From Wyeomyia smithii (lineage: Eukaryota; Arthropoda; Insecta; Diptera; Culicidae): DNA of 64,000 nt. The notes beneath the pieces are model-generated. The model saw only the letters and a program-made list of their open reading frames with translations. It searched no databases and was not told where the DNA came from. Position 1 is the first letter of the stretch. Every line of letters begins with the position of its first letter. Positions 34,742-45,229 of the stretch are shown in pieces. A program made the translations under genes and the position numbers. The DNA is taken from contig NC_073696.1 in the NCBI RefSeq assembly GCF_029784165.1, forward strand, positions 267,250,760 to 267,314,759, written 5' to 3'.

Positions 34742-35462
34742 CAAAAATGTGCTTATCAAATGAGCGAAAAAAATGAGCGAGATTTACCTGAATTATTCAG
34801 CCAAAAAATGTGCTCTTTTTTGTTCATTACTTTTTTCGCTGAAAAAAGTAAGCCCAAGTAAAAAAGATGCAATCCAAAAGAGATCACTTGTTTTCAAACT
34901 GTAATTAAATTCGAGTTAGCAAAATGGAAAGAGGGTTGAAGATATCATCTTTTTAACGTGGGCTTACTTTTTTGACGCATGCACAGACTAGTGTCGCAGT
35001 CGAAGTGTTAATTCGTTTGATTTCGTTCCACAAGCTGTAAACCTCAGACTGTGTGTGTTCCACGATAGATTTCGGTGGCAAAAAATTGATACTATTTCAC
35101 TTGCTTCAATCAACTTTAAGTGGCTTAGAACTTAAAACAATGCTTAAGAATAAAAACTTCGTGAAATAGTCAGAATGAAACGATTCTCAAAAGGGTTGCT
35201 TTTCTGAAAGGCCTGTAAGCCATCATTATCACTCACGAAAAAAACCTGTGTAAGCAAGAGCGAACCAAATTTAAAATTGCGAGACTTCTAAATCGAAGAC
35301 GAGCTGTGTTAGTCTGAGATAGTTAACAACTTTCGAACAGAATAAGAACGTAACTTTTTCAATTGCATAAATCTTGCTACGGTGTTTTATATTAAACATG
35401 GTAAACAAAATATAATCATCCAACATAAATAACATCAATCGTGATCTATCTTCTAACTTGGC
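34742..35462. other. Intergenic / opsin 1 downstream flank
   Basis: No coding sequence supported. Contains the presumed 3' UTR of the minus-strand opsin near 35400-35462. Confidence 0.45.
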
Positions 35463-36587
35463 TTAAGCTTTCTCTTCTGAGGCGTTTGTAGCTCCAGAAA
35501 CGGTTGACTGACCATCGGCACTCGCGTGAGACGAGTTATCATCCTGGCAGGACAACGATGGGAAGGTCTTGTACAGAGCTGCTCGGTATTTCGGGTGGCT
35601 GATACCGTAAACGATTGGATTGTAGACGGCGTTGGCCTTGGCGAACAGTGATCCCCAGATGGTGGCCAGTGGGCTGAGCTTAGCAGTTCCAAGGACACCG
35701 GTGAAGTTGATGACCAGGTATGGTGTCCATGCCATGAACCACAGCGAGATGGTAACCAGAGCAACCTTGGCCAGTTTGATTTCAGCGCTGGTCTGCTGGG
35801 CCTCGGACGATCGCAGGGAAGCGACGTTCATCTTCTTTGCCTGTTCTCGCATCTGAGCCTCGTGGGCGGATACGGCCTTCAGGATGAAGTAGTACGAGTA
35901 GATGATGGTGAACAGAGGCAACCAGTAGCAGAAGACGGCATAGACCAGAATGTAAGAGCGGCTGAGCCAATCTCGGGTCAAGTAGTCAGTTCCGCAGGCG
36001 GTCATGTTACCTTCTGGGACATATCGGTTCCATCCGAACATTGGAGCCAAAGTCCAGACCAGAGAGAACAGCCAGATTCCGAGAATTCGCAATAGAGCTC
36101 CGTTGTTGGTCATTGGCTTAGCCGACAATCCTTTCACGATGACATTGTATCGGTCGAACGCAATCATAGTCATAGTCCAGATCGATGTGCAGCCGAATAG
36201 TGATCCAAACATAGCGTACAGCTCACAGGCGAATGCGCTGAAGTACCAGGTCTCATGGTAGCAGTTCACAACCATCGGCGGTCCCATCGTAAACATCATG
36301 AAGAAATCCGAGAAGGCCAAATTGACCACCAGTAAATTGGACGGGGTGCGGAGTGCTTTGGTGTTGGTGAAGATGTACATCACGCAACCGTTTCCGAGCA
36401 TGGAAACCATTCCCAGTACGAAAATGGCAAATCCGAGGATCGAGTGCCATAGCGGGTTCATCGGTGGGAACTGATTCCAATGCGGGTGCACCAGATGCAG
36501 GATTTCCGGTGCTACTTTGTCGACAACGGTAAGGTTACCACCACCCGACTGCCAGGCTTCGAAATGTGGCTCTACGAAAGCTGCCAT
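35463..36587 (-). CDS. Long-wavelength opsin 1 (GPROP1-type), intronless
   Basis: Single-exon 374-aa rhodopsin-class GPCR. Visible are the N-glycosylation site NLT, seven hydrophobic helices, LAFSDFFMMF in TM2, the AFDRYNVIV (DRY) motif after TM3, the disulphide cysteines (FACELYAM and MTACGTDYL), and the third loop MREQAKKMNVASLRSS. TM7 has FAKANAVYNPIVY with the retinal Schiff-base lysine at about K317, followed by HPKYRAAL and a Ser-rich tail. It is the long-wavelength (R1-6-like) mosquito class; it couples to Gq in rhabdomeres. It lies head to head with opsin 2, 669 bp apart. Residues 1-348 are identical to opsin 2 and only five tail residues differ. No intron interrupts LKAVS, unlike opsins 3 and 4. 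Confidence 0.95.
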   Translation of the reverse strand: MAAFVEPHFEAWQSGGGNLTVVDKVAPEILHLVHPHWNQFPPMNPLWHSILGFAIFVLGMVSMLGNGCVMYIFTNTKALRTPSNLLVVNLAFSDFFMMFTMGPPMVVNCYHETWYFSAFACELYAMFGSLFGCTSIWTMTMIAFDRYNVIVKGLSAKPMTNNGALLRILGIWLFSLVWTLAPMFGWNRYVPEGNMTACGTDYLTRDWLSRSYILVYAVFCYWLPLFTIIYSYYFILKAVSAHEAQMREQAKKMNVASLRSSEAQQTSAEIKLAKVALVTISLWFMAWTPYLVINFTGVLGTAKLSPLATIWGSLFAKANAVYNPIVYGISHPKYRAALYKTFPSLSCQDDNSSHASADGQSTVSGATNASEEKA

Positions 36588-36741
36588 TTTTCTTGTTCTC
36601 TTTCGGTGATACTGTCAACTGATTGTTCTGAAGAAAATCGTTGGTTAGACGAACTACTCCAGACGTGCACTTTGTATGTACTAGGTGGTCGCAGGTCAAC
36701 CCCAAAACACAACTCGAAAGGGTGCCGGGGAATCTTTGCAA

Positions 36742-36767
36742 TTTATACTGCCCCCCTAATTGGATTG
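36742..36767 (-). promoter_or_regulatory. Opsin 1 promoter: RCSI plus TATA
   Basis: TAATTGGATTG at 36757-36767 matches 10 of 11 positions of the Drosophila Rhodopsin Core Sequence I (TAATTNRATTA), a Pax6/homeodomain site required in photoreceptor promoters. In minus orientation TATAAA follows at 36747-36742. The ATG is about 155 bp downstream. Confidence 0.7.
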
Positions 36768-37037
36768 GAAAATTTTCTTGAACTTATCGCTAACATAATT
36801 GAACGTGAAAAGAAGCTTACATTGTTTGTTCTTACCATGCACATGCATTTCTTTAAATTGAAATGCGCTGAGGAATTTTACCGTAAGTTCTCCGTTTTAT
36901 GGCCAGTTAATCGATGTAGGATAACCGCGAAGTTGTGCGGTAGGAAATTGAGTACATTATTTTTACTTCATGTAACTGGTCTATATTTAACAAATGCCAG
37001 AGCTTCGAAAAATTCAAGGTAATATATTGACTAAAAT

Positions 37038-37063
37038 AAATTAAATTACCAGCTACTATAAAA
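37038..37063 (+). promoter_or_regulatory. Opsin 2 promoter: RCSI-like site plus TATA
   Basis: AAATTAAATTA at 37038-37048 matches 10 of 11 positions of TAATTNRATTA, and TATAAAA follows at 37057-37063. The ATG is at 37257. The sequence is AT-rich, so the RCSI match is weaker evidence here than for opsin 1; the spacing to TATA is similar (9 bp). Confidence 0.55.
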
Positions 37064-37256
37064 CTTTGAATATACACCAATTTTCTTTGAGTTGTATTTT
37101 GGTGTTTGACCAGCAACCTTTTAGTTGTGAAATAGTGGTCTGAAGTAGTTCGTCTTAAAAAACGATTTTCTTCAGTCTTACTATTAGGAGACTACTACCG
37201 TAAATTTTAGGGAAAATTTTCTTGCAAAGTTTTCGTTAAAGCAATTCAAAGCAAAA

Positions 37257-38381
37257 ATGGCCGCTTTCGTAGAGCCGCATTTTGAAGCCTGGCAGTCGGG
37301 TGGTGGCAACCTAACCGTTGTCGACAAAGTAGCACCAGAGATCCTGCATCTGGTGCACCCACACTGGAATCAGTTCCCACCGATGAACCCGCTATGGCAC
37401 TCGATCCTCGGATTCGCCATCTTCGTACTGGGAATGGTTTCGATGCTCGGAAACGGTTGCGTGATGTACATCTTCACCAACACCAAAGCACTCCGCACCC
37501 CGTCCAATTTACTGGTGGTCAATTTGGCCTTCTCGGATTTCTTCATGATGTTTACGATGGGACCGCCGATGGTTGTGAACTGCTACCATGAGACCTGGTA
37601 CTTCAGCGCATTCGCCTGTGAGCTGTACGCTATGTTTGGATCTCTCTTCGGCTGCACATCGATCTGGACTATGACTATGATTGCGTTCGACCGATACAAT
37701 GTGATCGTGAAAGGACTGTCGGCTAAGCCAATGACCAACAACGGAGCTCTGTTGAGAATCCTCGGAATCTGGCTGTTCTCATTGGTCTGGACTTTGGCTC
37801 CAATGTTCGGATGGAACCGATATGTCCCAGAAGGTAACATGACCGCCTGCGGAACTGACTACCTGACCCGGGATTGGCTAAGCCGCTCTTACATTCTGGT
37901 CTATGCCGTCTTCTGCTACTGGTTGCCTCTATTCACCATCATCTACTCGTACTACTTCATCCTGAAGGCCGTATCCGCCCACGAGGCTCAGATGCGAGAA
38001 CAGGCAAAGAAGATGAACGTCGCTTCCCTGCGATCGTCCGAGGCCCAGCAGACCAGCGCTGAAATTAAACTGGCCAAGGTTGCTCTGGTTACCATCTCGC
38101 TGTGGTTCATGGCATGGACTCCATACCTGGTCATCAACTTCACCGGTGTCCTTGGCACTGCTAAGCTCAGCCCACTGGCCACCATCTGGGGATCACTGTT
38201 CGCCAAGGCCAACGCCGTCTACAATCCAATTGTTTACGGTATCAGCCACCCGAAATATCGAGCAGCTCTGTACAAGACTTTCCCATCGTTGTCCTGCCAG
38301 GAGGATAACTCGTCTCACGCGAGTGCCGATGCTCAATCTACCACATCTGGCGCCACCCAGGCTAGTGACGAAAAGGCCTAA
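37257..38381 (+). CDS. Long-wavelength opsin 2 (GPROP1-type), intronless
   Basis: 374 aa, single exon, with all opsin hallmarks as in opsin 1 (DRY motif AFDRYNVIV, lysine at about K317 in FAKANAVYNP, HPKYR). It differs from opsin 1 only in the tail (EDNSS for DDNSS, DAQSTTSG for DGQSTVSG, TQASDEKA for TNASEEKA). The DNA differs mainly by scattered synonymous sites near the 5' end, with one stretch of about 200 bp identical (37444-37640). The flanks 5' and 3' are unrelated to those of opsin 1, so the identity stops at the coding region. A poly-A signal AATAAA is at 38446-38451. Confidence 0.95.
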   Translation: MAAFVEPHFEAWQSGGGNLTVVDKVAPEILHLVHPHWNQFPPMNPLWHSILGFAIFVLGMVSMLGNGCVMYIFTNTKALRTPSNLLVVNLAFSDFFMMFTMGPPMVVNCYHETWYFSAFACELYAMFGSLFGCTSIWTMTMIAFDRYNVIVKGLSAKPMTNNGALLRILGIWLFSLVWTLAPMFGWNRYVPEGNMTACGTDYLTRDWLSRSYILVYAVFCYWLPLFTIIYSYYFILKAVSAHEAQMREQAKKMNVASLRSSEAQQTSAEIKLAKVALVTISLWFMAWTPYLVINFTGVLGTAKLSPLATIWGSLFAKANAVYNPIVYGISHPKYRAALYKTFPSLSCQEDNSSHASADAQSTTSGATQASDEKA

Positions 38382-39152
38382 GATATCGGCCCTTTCAGGA
38401 TGACGCATTACAAACAAAGCCAGACATGGTTTAAAATAGTTAGATAATAAAGCAAATTTTAAAGCAAGCATCAAAGGATAAATTGAAGCGTTATTTGGAT
38501 TAATTTCGCGCGATCACAGATAGTTATCACAATTCCCTTCTGAAGATAGGCCGAGTTGTCAAGCCAGTTTCATTACTTTCTAAGCCGGTATCAAAACACT
38601 CGTGTTATGTGGATAATTTTGATTCTATCCCCCAAAGAGTCCGCCTATACATTGTACTTACCCCTTTTCCATTTCGTTGTGTTTAAATTTTCGCTGCTTC
38701 TCGTACATTTCATTTGCCATTACTCGTCCTACTGGCCCCGTAAAACGGAAAGAATTTTTGGTCTTCAGTTCTTCTTCTTAGGTCATCTCAGTTGCATAGA
38801 TATTTATGGATGGAGTATACGAAGGAAAAAAGAAAAAAATACGTCAATTGTGCATTCACAGATATACAGATATCTTTACTATTAAGATTTTTTAGATCCG
38901 TCTAATCATATTTTCCAATCCTGGACAATGTAAATCTATTTTTGATTTTTCCACGATTTGCGTACAAATAAACAAATGGTATGAAAGACGTCGTTTAAAA
39001 TGAGACTCCTACTTTTCGCCATGACGAAAAAAGGGCAAACGTGTTGAACTTTGATGAAACCGCAGACAGACGTCCAAGCTGAGTTCCAAACTTGTGTAAT
39101 TTTTTTTTTGTAGTAGCGATCCGTAACCAGATAGCGCTACCAGTACCGCCAG
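38382..39152. other. Opsin 2 downstream flank; outer repeat edge
   Basis: No gene seen. CAGACAGACGTCCAAGC at about 39063-39079 is inverted at about 39718-39737, so a roughly 680-bp TIR element may surround the hAT MITE. Confidence 0.5.
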
Positions 39153-39584
39153 CAGCGTTGCCAACCCTCCAGTTTTTCCTGGATATCTCCAGTTTTTTTG
39201 AAGCTCGTCAGCGAAACAGCTGAAGGTTGAATATTTCCAGTTTTTTGAAAATTGTTCCAGTTTTATCCAGTTTTCTGTACATCACCACATTTTTTGAACT
39301 CATTCCCATTACATGTATGGTCTTTCCAGTATTTTGTGCATTCATGCGCCTCGGTTATAAGATTTTATTCGAAATCTACTCAATTTCATGTACGCCAGTA
39401 ACTATAATCTCCATGTGTAAACAATTTTCTTTCAGCCTTTTTGGTTACATGCAATAATACGATGCAGCATTTGAACCGAAATCAAATAAATGTATGTAAA
39501 AGCTTCATATTTATATATCCAGTTTTCTCCAGTTTTTTATTTTGAATTCTTCCAGCTTTTTATAAAAAAAGGTTGGCATCGCTG
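39153..39584. mobile_element. hAT-type MITE with 8-bp TSD
   Basis: Ends CAGCGTTGCCAACC at 39153 and GGTTGGCATCGCTG ending at 39584 are inverted with one mismatch. The exact 8-bp repeat ACCGCCAG flanks it (39145-39152, 39585-39592). The CAG-start TIR with 8-bp TSD is the hAT signature. The interior repeats the word CCAGTTTT many times and has no transposase. Confidence 0.88.
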
Positions 39585-39972
39585 ACCGCCAGCCTCGTGC
39601 ACCAGCGAAAAAAAAATGTATTGTAGCGATAAGGTCACCAGGCGGCGCTAGTGTACAAGTGATTTATAAGGCAATTTACTTTGAAAATTTACACGGGAAT
39701 TTTGATCAATGTTGTTCTTGCTTGGACGTCTGTCTGTGACGAAACGTTTCGATTTTAATTCGAGATACAATTAATTCTTTCGATGCCTCTTAATTTCATC
39801 AATTTAAACACAAAGTATGATTAAATAATTATAAATTTAAAAAAAAAATTATGCTGCTAAAAGTGTTTATTTTGATGCGATGATTTTACGGATTTCTTTT
39901 GTTAAAGAGAATAAATCAAAATATAGTTCATTCACAAAGCAAAATTTATTATCTATCTGCAATATAGGGGAA

Positions 39973-40496
39973 TCATCCAAACTGCTGATCCAGCTGCTCG
40001 CTGATTGGTTTGGTGAAGCTTGAGTTCTTCCGTCTGGTCGCGTTCGAGCGTGCCTGGTAGCTCCAGTAGGTCGTCATGTCATCTGCTTTGTAGAGATTAT
40101 ACTGCGGTTCCTCGTTATCCGCCGCGCGCTCCATATAGTAATCGGCTCGCTTCCTTAGCGGCATCCGTTCCACTTCCTGGCGGTGTAACGTCGCGTACTG
40201 TTCCTCCATCTGTTTCATAATCGTTTCGGTCGCTTTCTTACGGAACTGCTCGCGTAACCATTCCCGCCGTAGATCTTGATGATTAGGTAACGGGGTTTAA
40301 GACTGTTTGATTTGGGCCAAATATTTCGATACTCACTTGGTTTTTTCTCACACTGGCGGTAGATGTAATTATCATCGTACTCCGAGGGGGGCAGCTCATA
40401 GCACTCATCAGCTTCATCGGGTTCCTTCCGGAAAGGGTAGTTCTGGGAGAAGCAGTTTTTCCTCGCTGTTTGAATATTACCCGCAACAGGAAGCAT
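39973..40496 (-). CDS. Conserved-looking small protein, unrecognised (153 aa), 2 exons
   Basis: Exon 1 is 40496-40337, the intron 40336-40275 (GTGAGT...AAG, 62 bp) and exon 2 40274-39973. The joined frame gives 153 aa. Exon 1 is acidic/Tyr-rich (EADECYELPPSEYDDNYIYR). Exon 2 begins LRREWLREQFRKKATETIM, then a charged helix (KQMEEQYATLHRQEVERMPL), then ADYYMERAADNE and a Ser/Arg tail ending SFTKPISEQLDQQFG. There is no signal peptide or membrane segment. The short helical YATL...QE block is reminiscent of small axonemal proteins such as CFAP141, but the resemblance is weak and I do not assign a function. Exon phase, splice sites and codon use favour a real gene. It lies between opsins 2 and 3 on the opposite strand. 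Confidence 0.7.
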
Positions 40497-42034
40497 TGTC
40501 CGTCAGACAGCAGCCATCGATAAGAAATTGAACTAACAACAATGTTTCTGTTAGGTTGTTATGGCTTGGTATAGGGTTGCTAGGATAAAAACACCGTTGT
40601 CCTCAGTCAGGGCCATCAGCCACGTGACAGAGTGTAGTACAATCGATTTCTATGCCTTCTTCGGTCGAGTTGTGAATGACAAGACAGTGACATCCGCTGA
40701 AACCATCTTAAGCCCCATAATCCTTCTAATCCTTTTAATTTTATTTTGAAACCAATTGACATATCAACTCAAGATTATATTGCAAATTGAATTAGAGAAG
40801 TAATGAAACAATAAACAGCAGTATCCTGTCGATGCTCATCCTATTATGGACACCAATGCTTTTCACTGACCACAAAGTTGAAAATCCAATATCTACTTCT
40901 CTTGTTTTGAAGTAGAGTATGAATCAATTTGACCCTGACCCTGAAACAAGCAAGGAGAACTCAGATCCAAGTGTTTTACCCGATTGTGAAACAACTATGT
41001 AGGTACTATAACGAAACTGGCATCGAACATTTCTCTTGAATCTGAAAAACTATTGTTGCTTAAAAATAATCAGTAAATTTATCGCAAGCTACTTTTTATC
41101 ATTAGCTGAATATGGATATTTTCGCCGAAGAATCAGAGCAAACAGTATACCTACAAATTGTAGGGGAACCACAAACAAGAAGGTCACGTTAAGTAAAGCA
41201 TTCATTATTATGCTCGAAACACAATAATTCAACTAACGACATTCATTATATTCGACATTGACTAATGTTCTTTATAAAATAATGCCATGGTGAATATATT
41301 TCATATGGTGATCGTTTTTCAATAAAATAAAAACAGTCTCGACAGCTGATAATTTTCATTAGGCATGTAAAATAAGCCTGCCGTGCTGGTAGCAAATTGT
41401 TTTTATATGCGGGACGACTTACTGCCCAATGAGTGCGCATGTTTAAAACTTAGCGTCAGCTGCGTAGACGATAATCATGTAGGAAGTACCCACCTAGGAA
41501 TCGGTTTAGAAGTGTTTCTCCTGACGATTTCTATTCAAAAAGAGTGACAAATTGTTTGGGTCTTCACATGCCAACAAGTATGCTTAAGGTTGTAGTGTGT
41601 ACTAGGGGGACTCGCTGATAAACTCAATGTATATTTATTACAACGAAGAATTAAGGTTGAAAATTTTGGAATTTTATTTCTTTTAAACAGCTTTGATCAT
41701 AACATGGAAATATAATTCTAACAATCGAAAATCTTTTTGCGATTATGCTTTCGCCGGAAGGGAGTCGTTTGTTTAGTGGCAGCCAAATTTTTCGCTCAGG
41801 GTGTCACACTACGCCACTGAGTACAATGATTGGTCGATTAATATAATCCGGATTTTAACAGCTCGTTGAATGAATCGAACAAAGCAGAGTATAATGCTAG
41901 TAAACCACTATCCAACGGGGATTAACAAGTGATGATAATCTTACCACAGTTGCAACAGCTGTGGCAAGATTATCAGTATTGTGACTTTCCTGACATTATT
42001 CACTCTACTCTACTCTATACTATTATGTGTTGTA
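40497..42034. other. Intergenic within the opsin cluster
   Basis: No gene supported. A short hairpin at about 41933-41972 (ATAATCTTACCACAG pairing with CTGTGGCAAGATTAT around TTGCAACAG) is the only clear structure. Confidence 0.45.
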
Positions 42035-42470
42035 TACCCGATCAGAAGAACATAACTAAAAAATTACAAAATTATATCAACGGGAGATACAAATAACTTA
42101 TTTTGATACGATTGTGCATTTTCCCATTTGCTTTCGATAACAAAATTGAATCAGAATGAGTTATAATAACAAATCCTGAAATGAAGTTGTTCTGAAACAA
42201 ATCTAACAATTTTTTCGTCTCTATCAAAACCTATTGTTTAGAACAATGGTTGTTATTACGCTGTTCTATGTGCTATCTAAATTTGTTAGAAAGCTGATAC
42301 GTTAGTAACAAAGTTTGATATGGGTTTGAAATCAGTAGAATATTTTTTGTTATGATTTCTGTTATTTTAACACCTAACGGGATCAAAATTAAAACACAAC
42401 CTGAAAGGTTTTCCACATAACAAACTAACAGCCTCTGTTACATTTTTGTTATGTCTTTCTGATCGGGTAT
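42035..42470. mobile_element. TA-flanked MITE (TACCCGATCAG family)
   Basis: TATACCCGATCAGAA followed by GAACATAAC at 42033 is inverted as GTTATGTCTTTCTGATCGGG then TATA near 42471, a TIR of about 24 bp. TA lies at both edges. The 436-bp body is AT-rich with no ORF. Confidence 0.75.
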
Positions 42471-42534
42471 ATACTGTTATTTTTACTATAGTGTCGTAGG
42501 AAGCCTTGCACATTTTGAAGGAGAGTCAGTTTAT

Positions 42535-43115
42535 ATGGGAAAACGAGGGAAAAGCTCACATAGTATAAGTATCAAAACATTAGATAGAGCGGTCCTGTAT
42601 CTGAGTGAACATACTTATAGCGAACTTCTTTATTCCACTGTGTTCGGGCAAATAGGTGAAGAAGTTTTTGGAAATCTAGTCGATGTATTCCGGCACGATC
42701 GAAAATCTGGAGACGGAGTCGTCGTAGCCATAAATTCCGAAGAAATAATAACAGACAAGCATAAAGAATTTGAAAGCATCTTTGCTAAAGTAGTACTATC
42801 CGGGGAAGTGCATATTTTTTTAGCAGCGTACTTTCCACCCAAAAATGCCAACAAGCAATCATACAAATTATTTTTCCTAACTGTTCCAGACTTTTATATC
42901 CAACACATAACCAGAAGTAAAACTTCACATTTATGGCGACTTCAACCAACGAAACGTGAATTTTACTGTAGACATAGAAAATGAATTCGTTTTATTGCCA
43001 GTCGTAGGCGACAACGCAACATTACAATTTATTTTTGACAAAATTTTACAACTTAGCCATCATCAAATAAATCCACTCAGAAATCGACTAAACTTATATT
43101 TAGACCTCCTGTTAT
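42535..43115 (+). mobile_element. Non-LTR retrotransposon endonuclease relic
   Basis: 42535-42984 encodes part of an EEP-type endonuclease (DGVVVAINSEEI, VHIFLAAYFPPKN). After a frameshift near 42955 it continues VNFTVDIENEFVLLPVVGDN and HQINPLRNR. No RT follows. This is a jockey-like fragment inserted between opsin genes. Confidence 0.65.
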
Positions 43116-43938
43116 GGTTTTCAATTAAAATAAATTATTTTAAACTAGAAAAAAACGGGATCATAATTGACATATGCGTGAAGATTAGCTTAGCATGCTT
43201 ATTTTAGGCATAAGACACGAAAATTAGCGGCCATAACAAAAAAAAACAGTCAAGCGACTATATTCGACGCGTCGCTCTGTTCGTACTGCCAGCTTCACCT
43301 CTGTGCTAATGAAGTTAGGGGCCGTCCACATTCTACGTGCACAAAAAAATCGTCATTTTAGAAGAAATAATCACAAATTATGCTTTGAATGATTGAAAAC
43401 ACTCTTAAACGCGAGAAAAACAATAGACTCCATAAACTACTCTAAAATCACTTCTAGCAAAACAAAATTTGAGGTCAAACAAAAAGCATGAAATTGCCAG
43501 AACGAAAATCAATTTCCAACAAAGTTTTCAACCGCTCGAAAAAATCAAATAAGAGATCAAAATTTGGCTGAGAGCTTTTGTAGAAACTGGAATGATAAGA
43601 ACTTTTCTACATGTTAAAACAAATATAAAAAAAAGAAATATATCAAATTAGACTCAAAAAGTGAGAAAACGCTCCGAGAAGCAAACTGACTGAAATCATT
43701 TCAGCAAAAGTAAAAAAAACTATTATTTCAAATTTAAAGTTCAACACGTTCGCAGAGAAACAGGAAAATTCAAACAATTGAGCGTCAGAAAAAGACTGAA
43801 AGCTACTATCAAAAAAAATTTTACAAAGTCTCTTGAAGGTAGAAAGAAAGCATAAGACAGTTTATGCTGAAAAACTAAAAGACTAAAAGCACATTTCCAC
43901 ATTTTTTTACTCATATTAAACACATTTCAACCTTTAAC
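43116..43938. other. A-rich spacer
   Basis: Strongly A-rich on the plus strand with many short GAAAA-like words. No gene or paired repeat delimited. Confidence 0.4.
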
Positions 43939-44086
43939 TTAACCCACTAGTGCCCAATGCCGCCATTCGGCGGGCTTCAGTCAAACCTCTGAAAAGCTTC
44001 AATAAATACCTAAAAAGTGTTTATAATGATTCATAGTGATTTTACCGAAGCCCGTCTAGAAATTAACTTGGGCACTAGAGAGTTAA
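43939..44086. mobile_element. piggyBac-type MITE (TTAA target)
   Basis: TTAACCCACTAGTGCCCAA at 43939 is inverted as TTGGGCACTAGAGAGTTAA ending at 44086. TTAA at both edges and a CCC start match the piggyBac pattern. 148 bp including the TTAA copies, no ORF. Confidence 0.75.
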
Positions 44087-45229
44087 GGAACCATAAAAAC
44101 TTCAGCGAGAACCATTTTGAAGCATTTTCGAAAAATATAAGTGCATAATTTCAAGTTGAAGTGAAAAACCAGACAATAAATAGCTAAGAAATTGGTCTCA
44201 AATTAATTATAAACCGGAAAAAATACCAACCTCAACAAAGAAAAAATATATGAAACTTTATTTGGAGTGCATGAAAACTCTCGTAAATGTAGCCTCAAAC
44301 ATCTGAAAACATTTCGAAGAGCTTGAAAGAGTGAAAAGACATTAATTCCAAACTCGGTTAAAATGGTTATAAAACGTATCCAAAAACTAGAAGAAGTCGA
44401 AAATGAAAAAAATGGTTTGAAATGGCTTAAACGCTTTGTAAAGAATGTTTTTAAATTACCCTACAAAAACATAAAAGCACTTCTGCTAACAAGTTGAAAA
44501 AAAAAATACTGCATCCACTTTCGAACACTTAACCCGACATCGAATATTTCTCGGCTAAACATGGAATTTAATGACATTTCCATCATTTGGCGATACTTTT
44601 ATGAACACCAATAGATGCCGCTTGACAGAGAAAATCACTTCATGTTAGTTTAGTTTTGTATAGAGAAGCGGAAGCCATCCAAAGTTGAAAAATCTATAAT
44701 TTTATTGGGAAATTAAGCCCCGAAATGATTTGGGTTAAGCTATTATGTAACTTCTTGCACTAAAAAAAAAGCAACAAAAAATAAATTTTCTTATCGATCT
44801 TAAAGGTTTAGCTCGTTGGTTATATTATTTTTGTTGCAATTGAGTGCTATTTAGATAGATTTACACATGTTTTGTATATCGAAATAACGAGAATTCAGAA
44901 TTCGACTTCGATTCTAATTCCGAACACTTCAACGTAATCGTTAGGAGATAGACAACCAAACCGTTTGTCACCGTGACTGTCACTTTTTTCAACGCCTGCT
45001 GATTCCTTCCTCTACAAAACCAAAACATCAATAAAATTTTTGTTATAGGCCAATGTATTTTTTGGCAAATTTTCACTTCTTAGGAAAAAAAAATATCGTG
45101 TCAACGTGGACATTATAATTACCCCCTTCACCTCTTCCGTGGACAAGCGTTGGCATTTGCGAATCTACCACTTCAAACCAGCATAAAATGGTATCTCTCC
45201 ACCATATGATCCACCGTATGAAAAATTTA
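44087..45229. other. Intergenic, nothing recognised
   Basis: AT-rich spacer of about 1.1 kb. No supported gene. Confidence 0.4.

Noticed and set aside
34524..34776. Two opposite-strand ORFs with similar peptides
   Set aside because: They arise from a palindromic MITE.
36480..37022. 180-aa plus-strand ORF over the opsin 1 start and promoter
   Set aside because: Antisense to opsin 1 and crosses its RCSI/TATA; no family resemblance.
43116..43938. A-rich stretch considered as a degenerate tandem repeat
   Set aside because: Words recur irregularly and no period could be defined.
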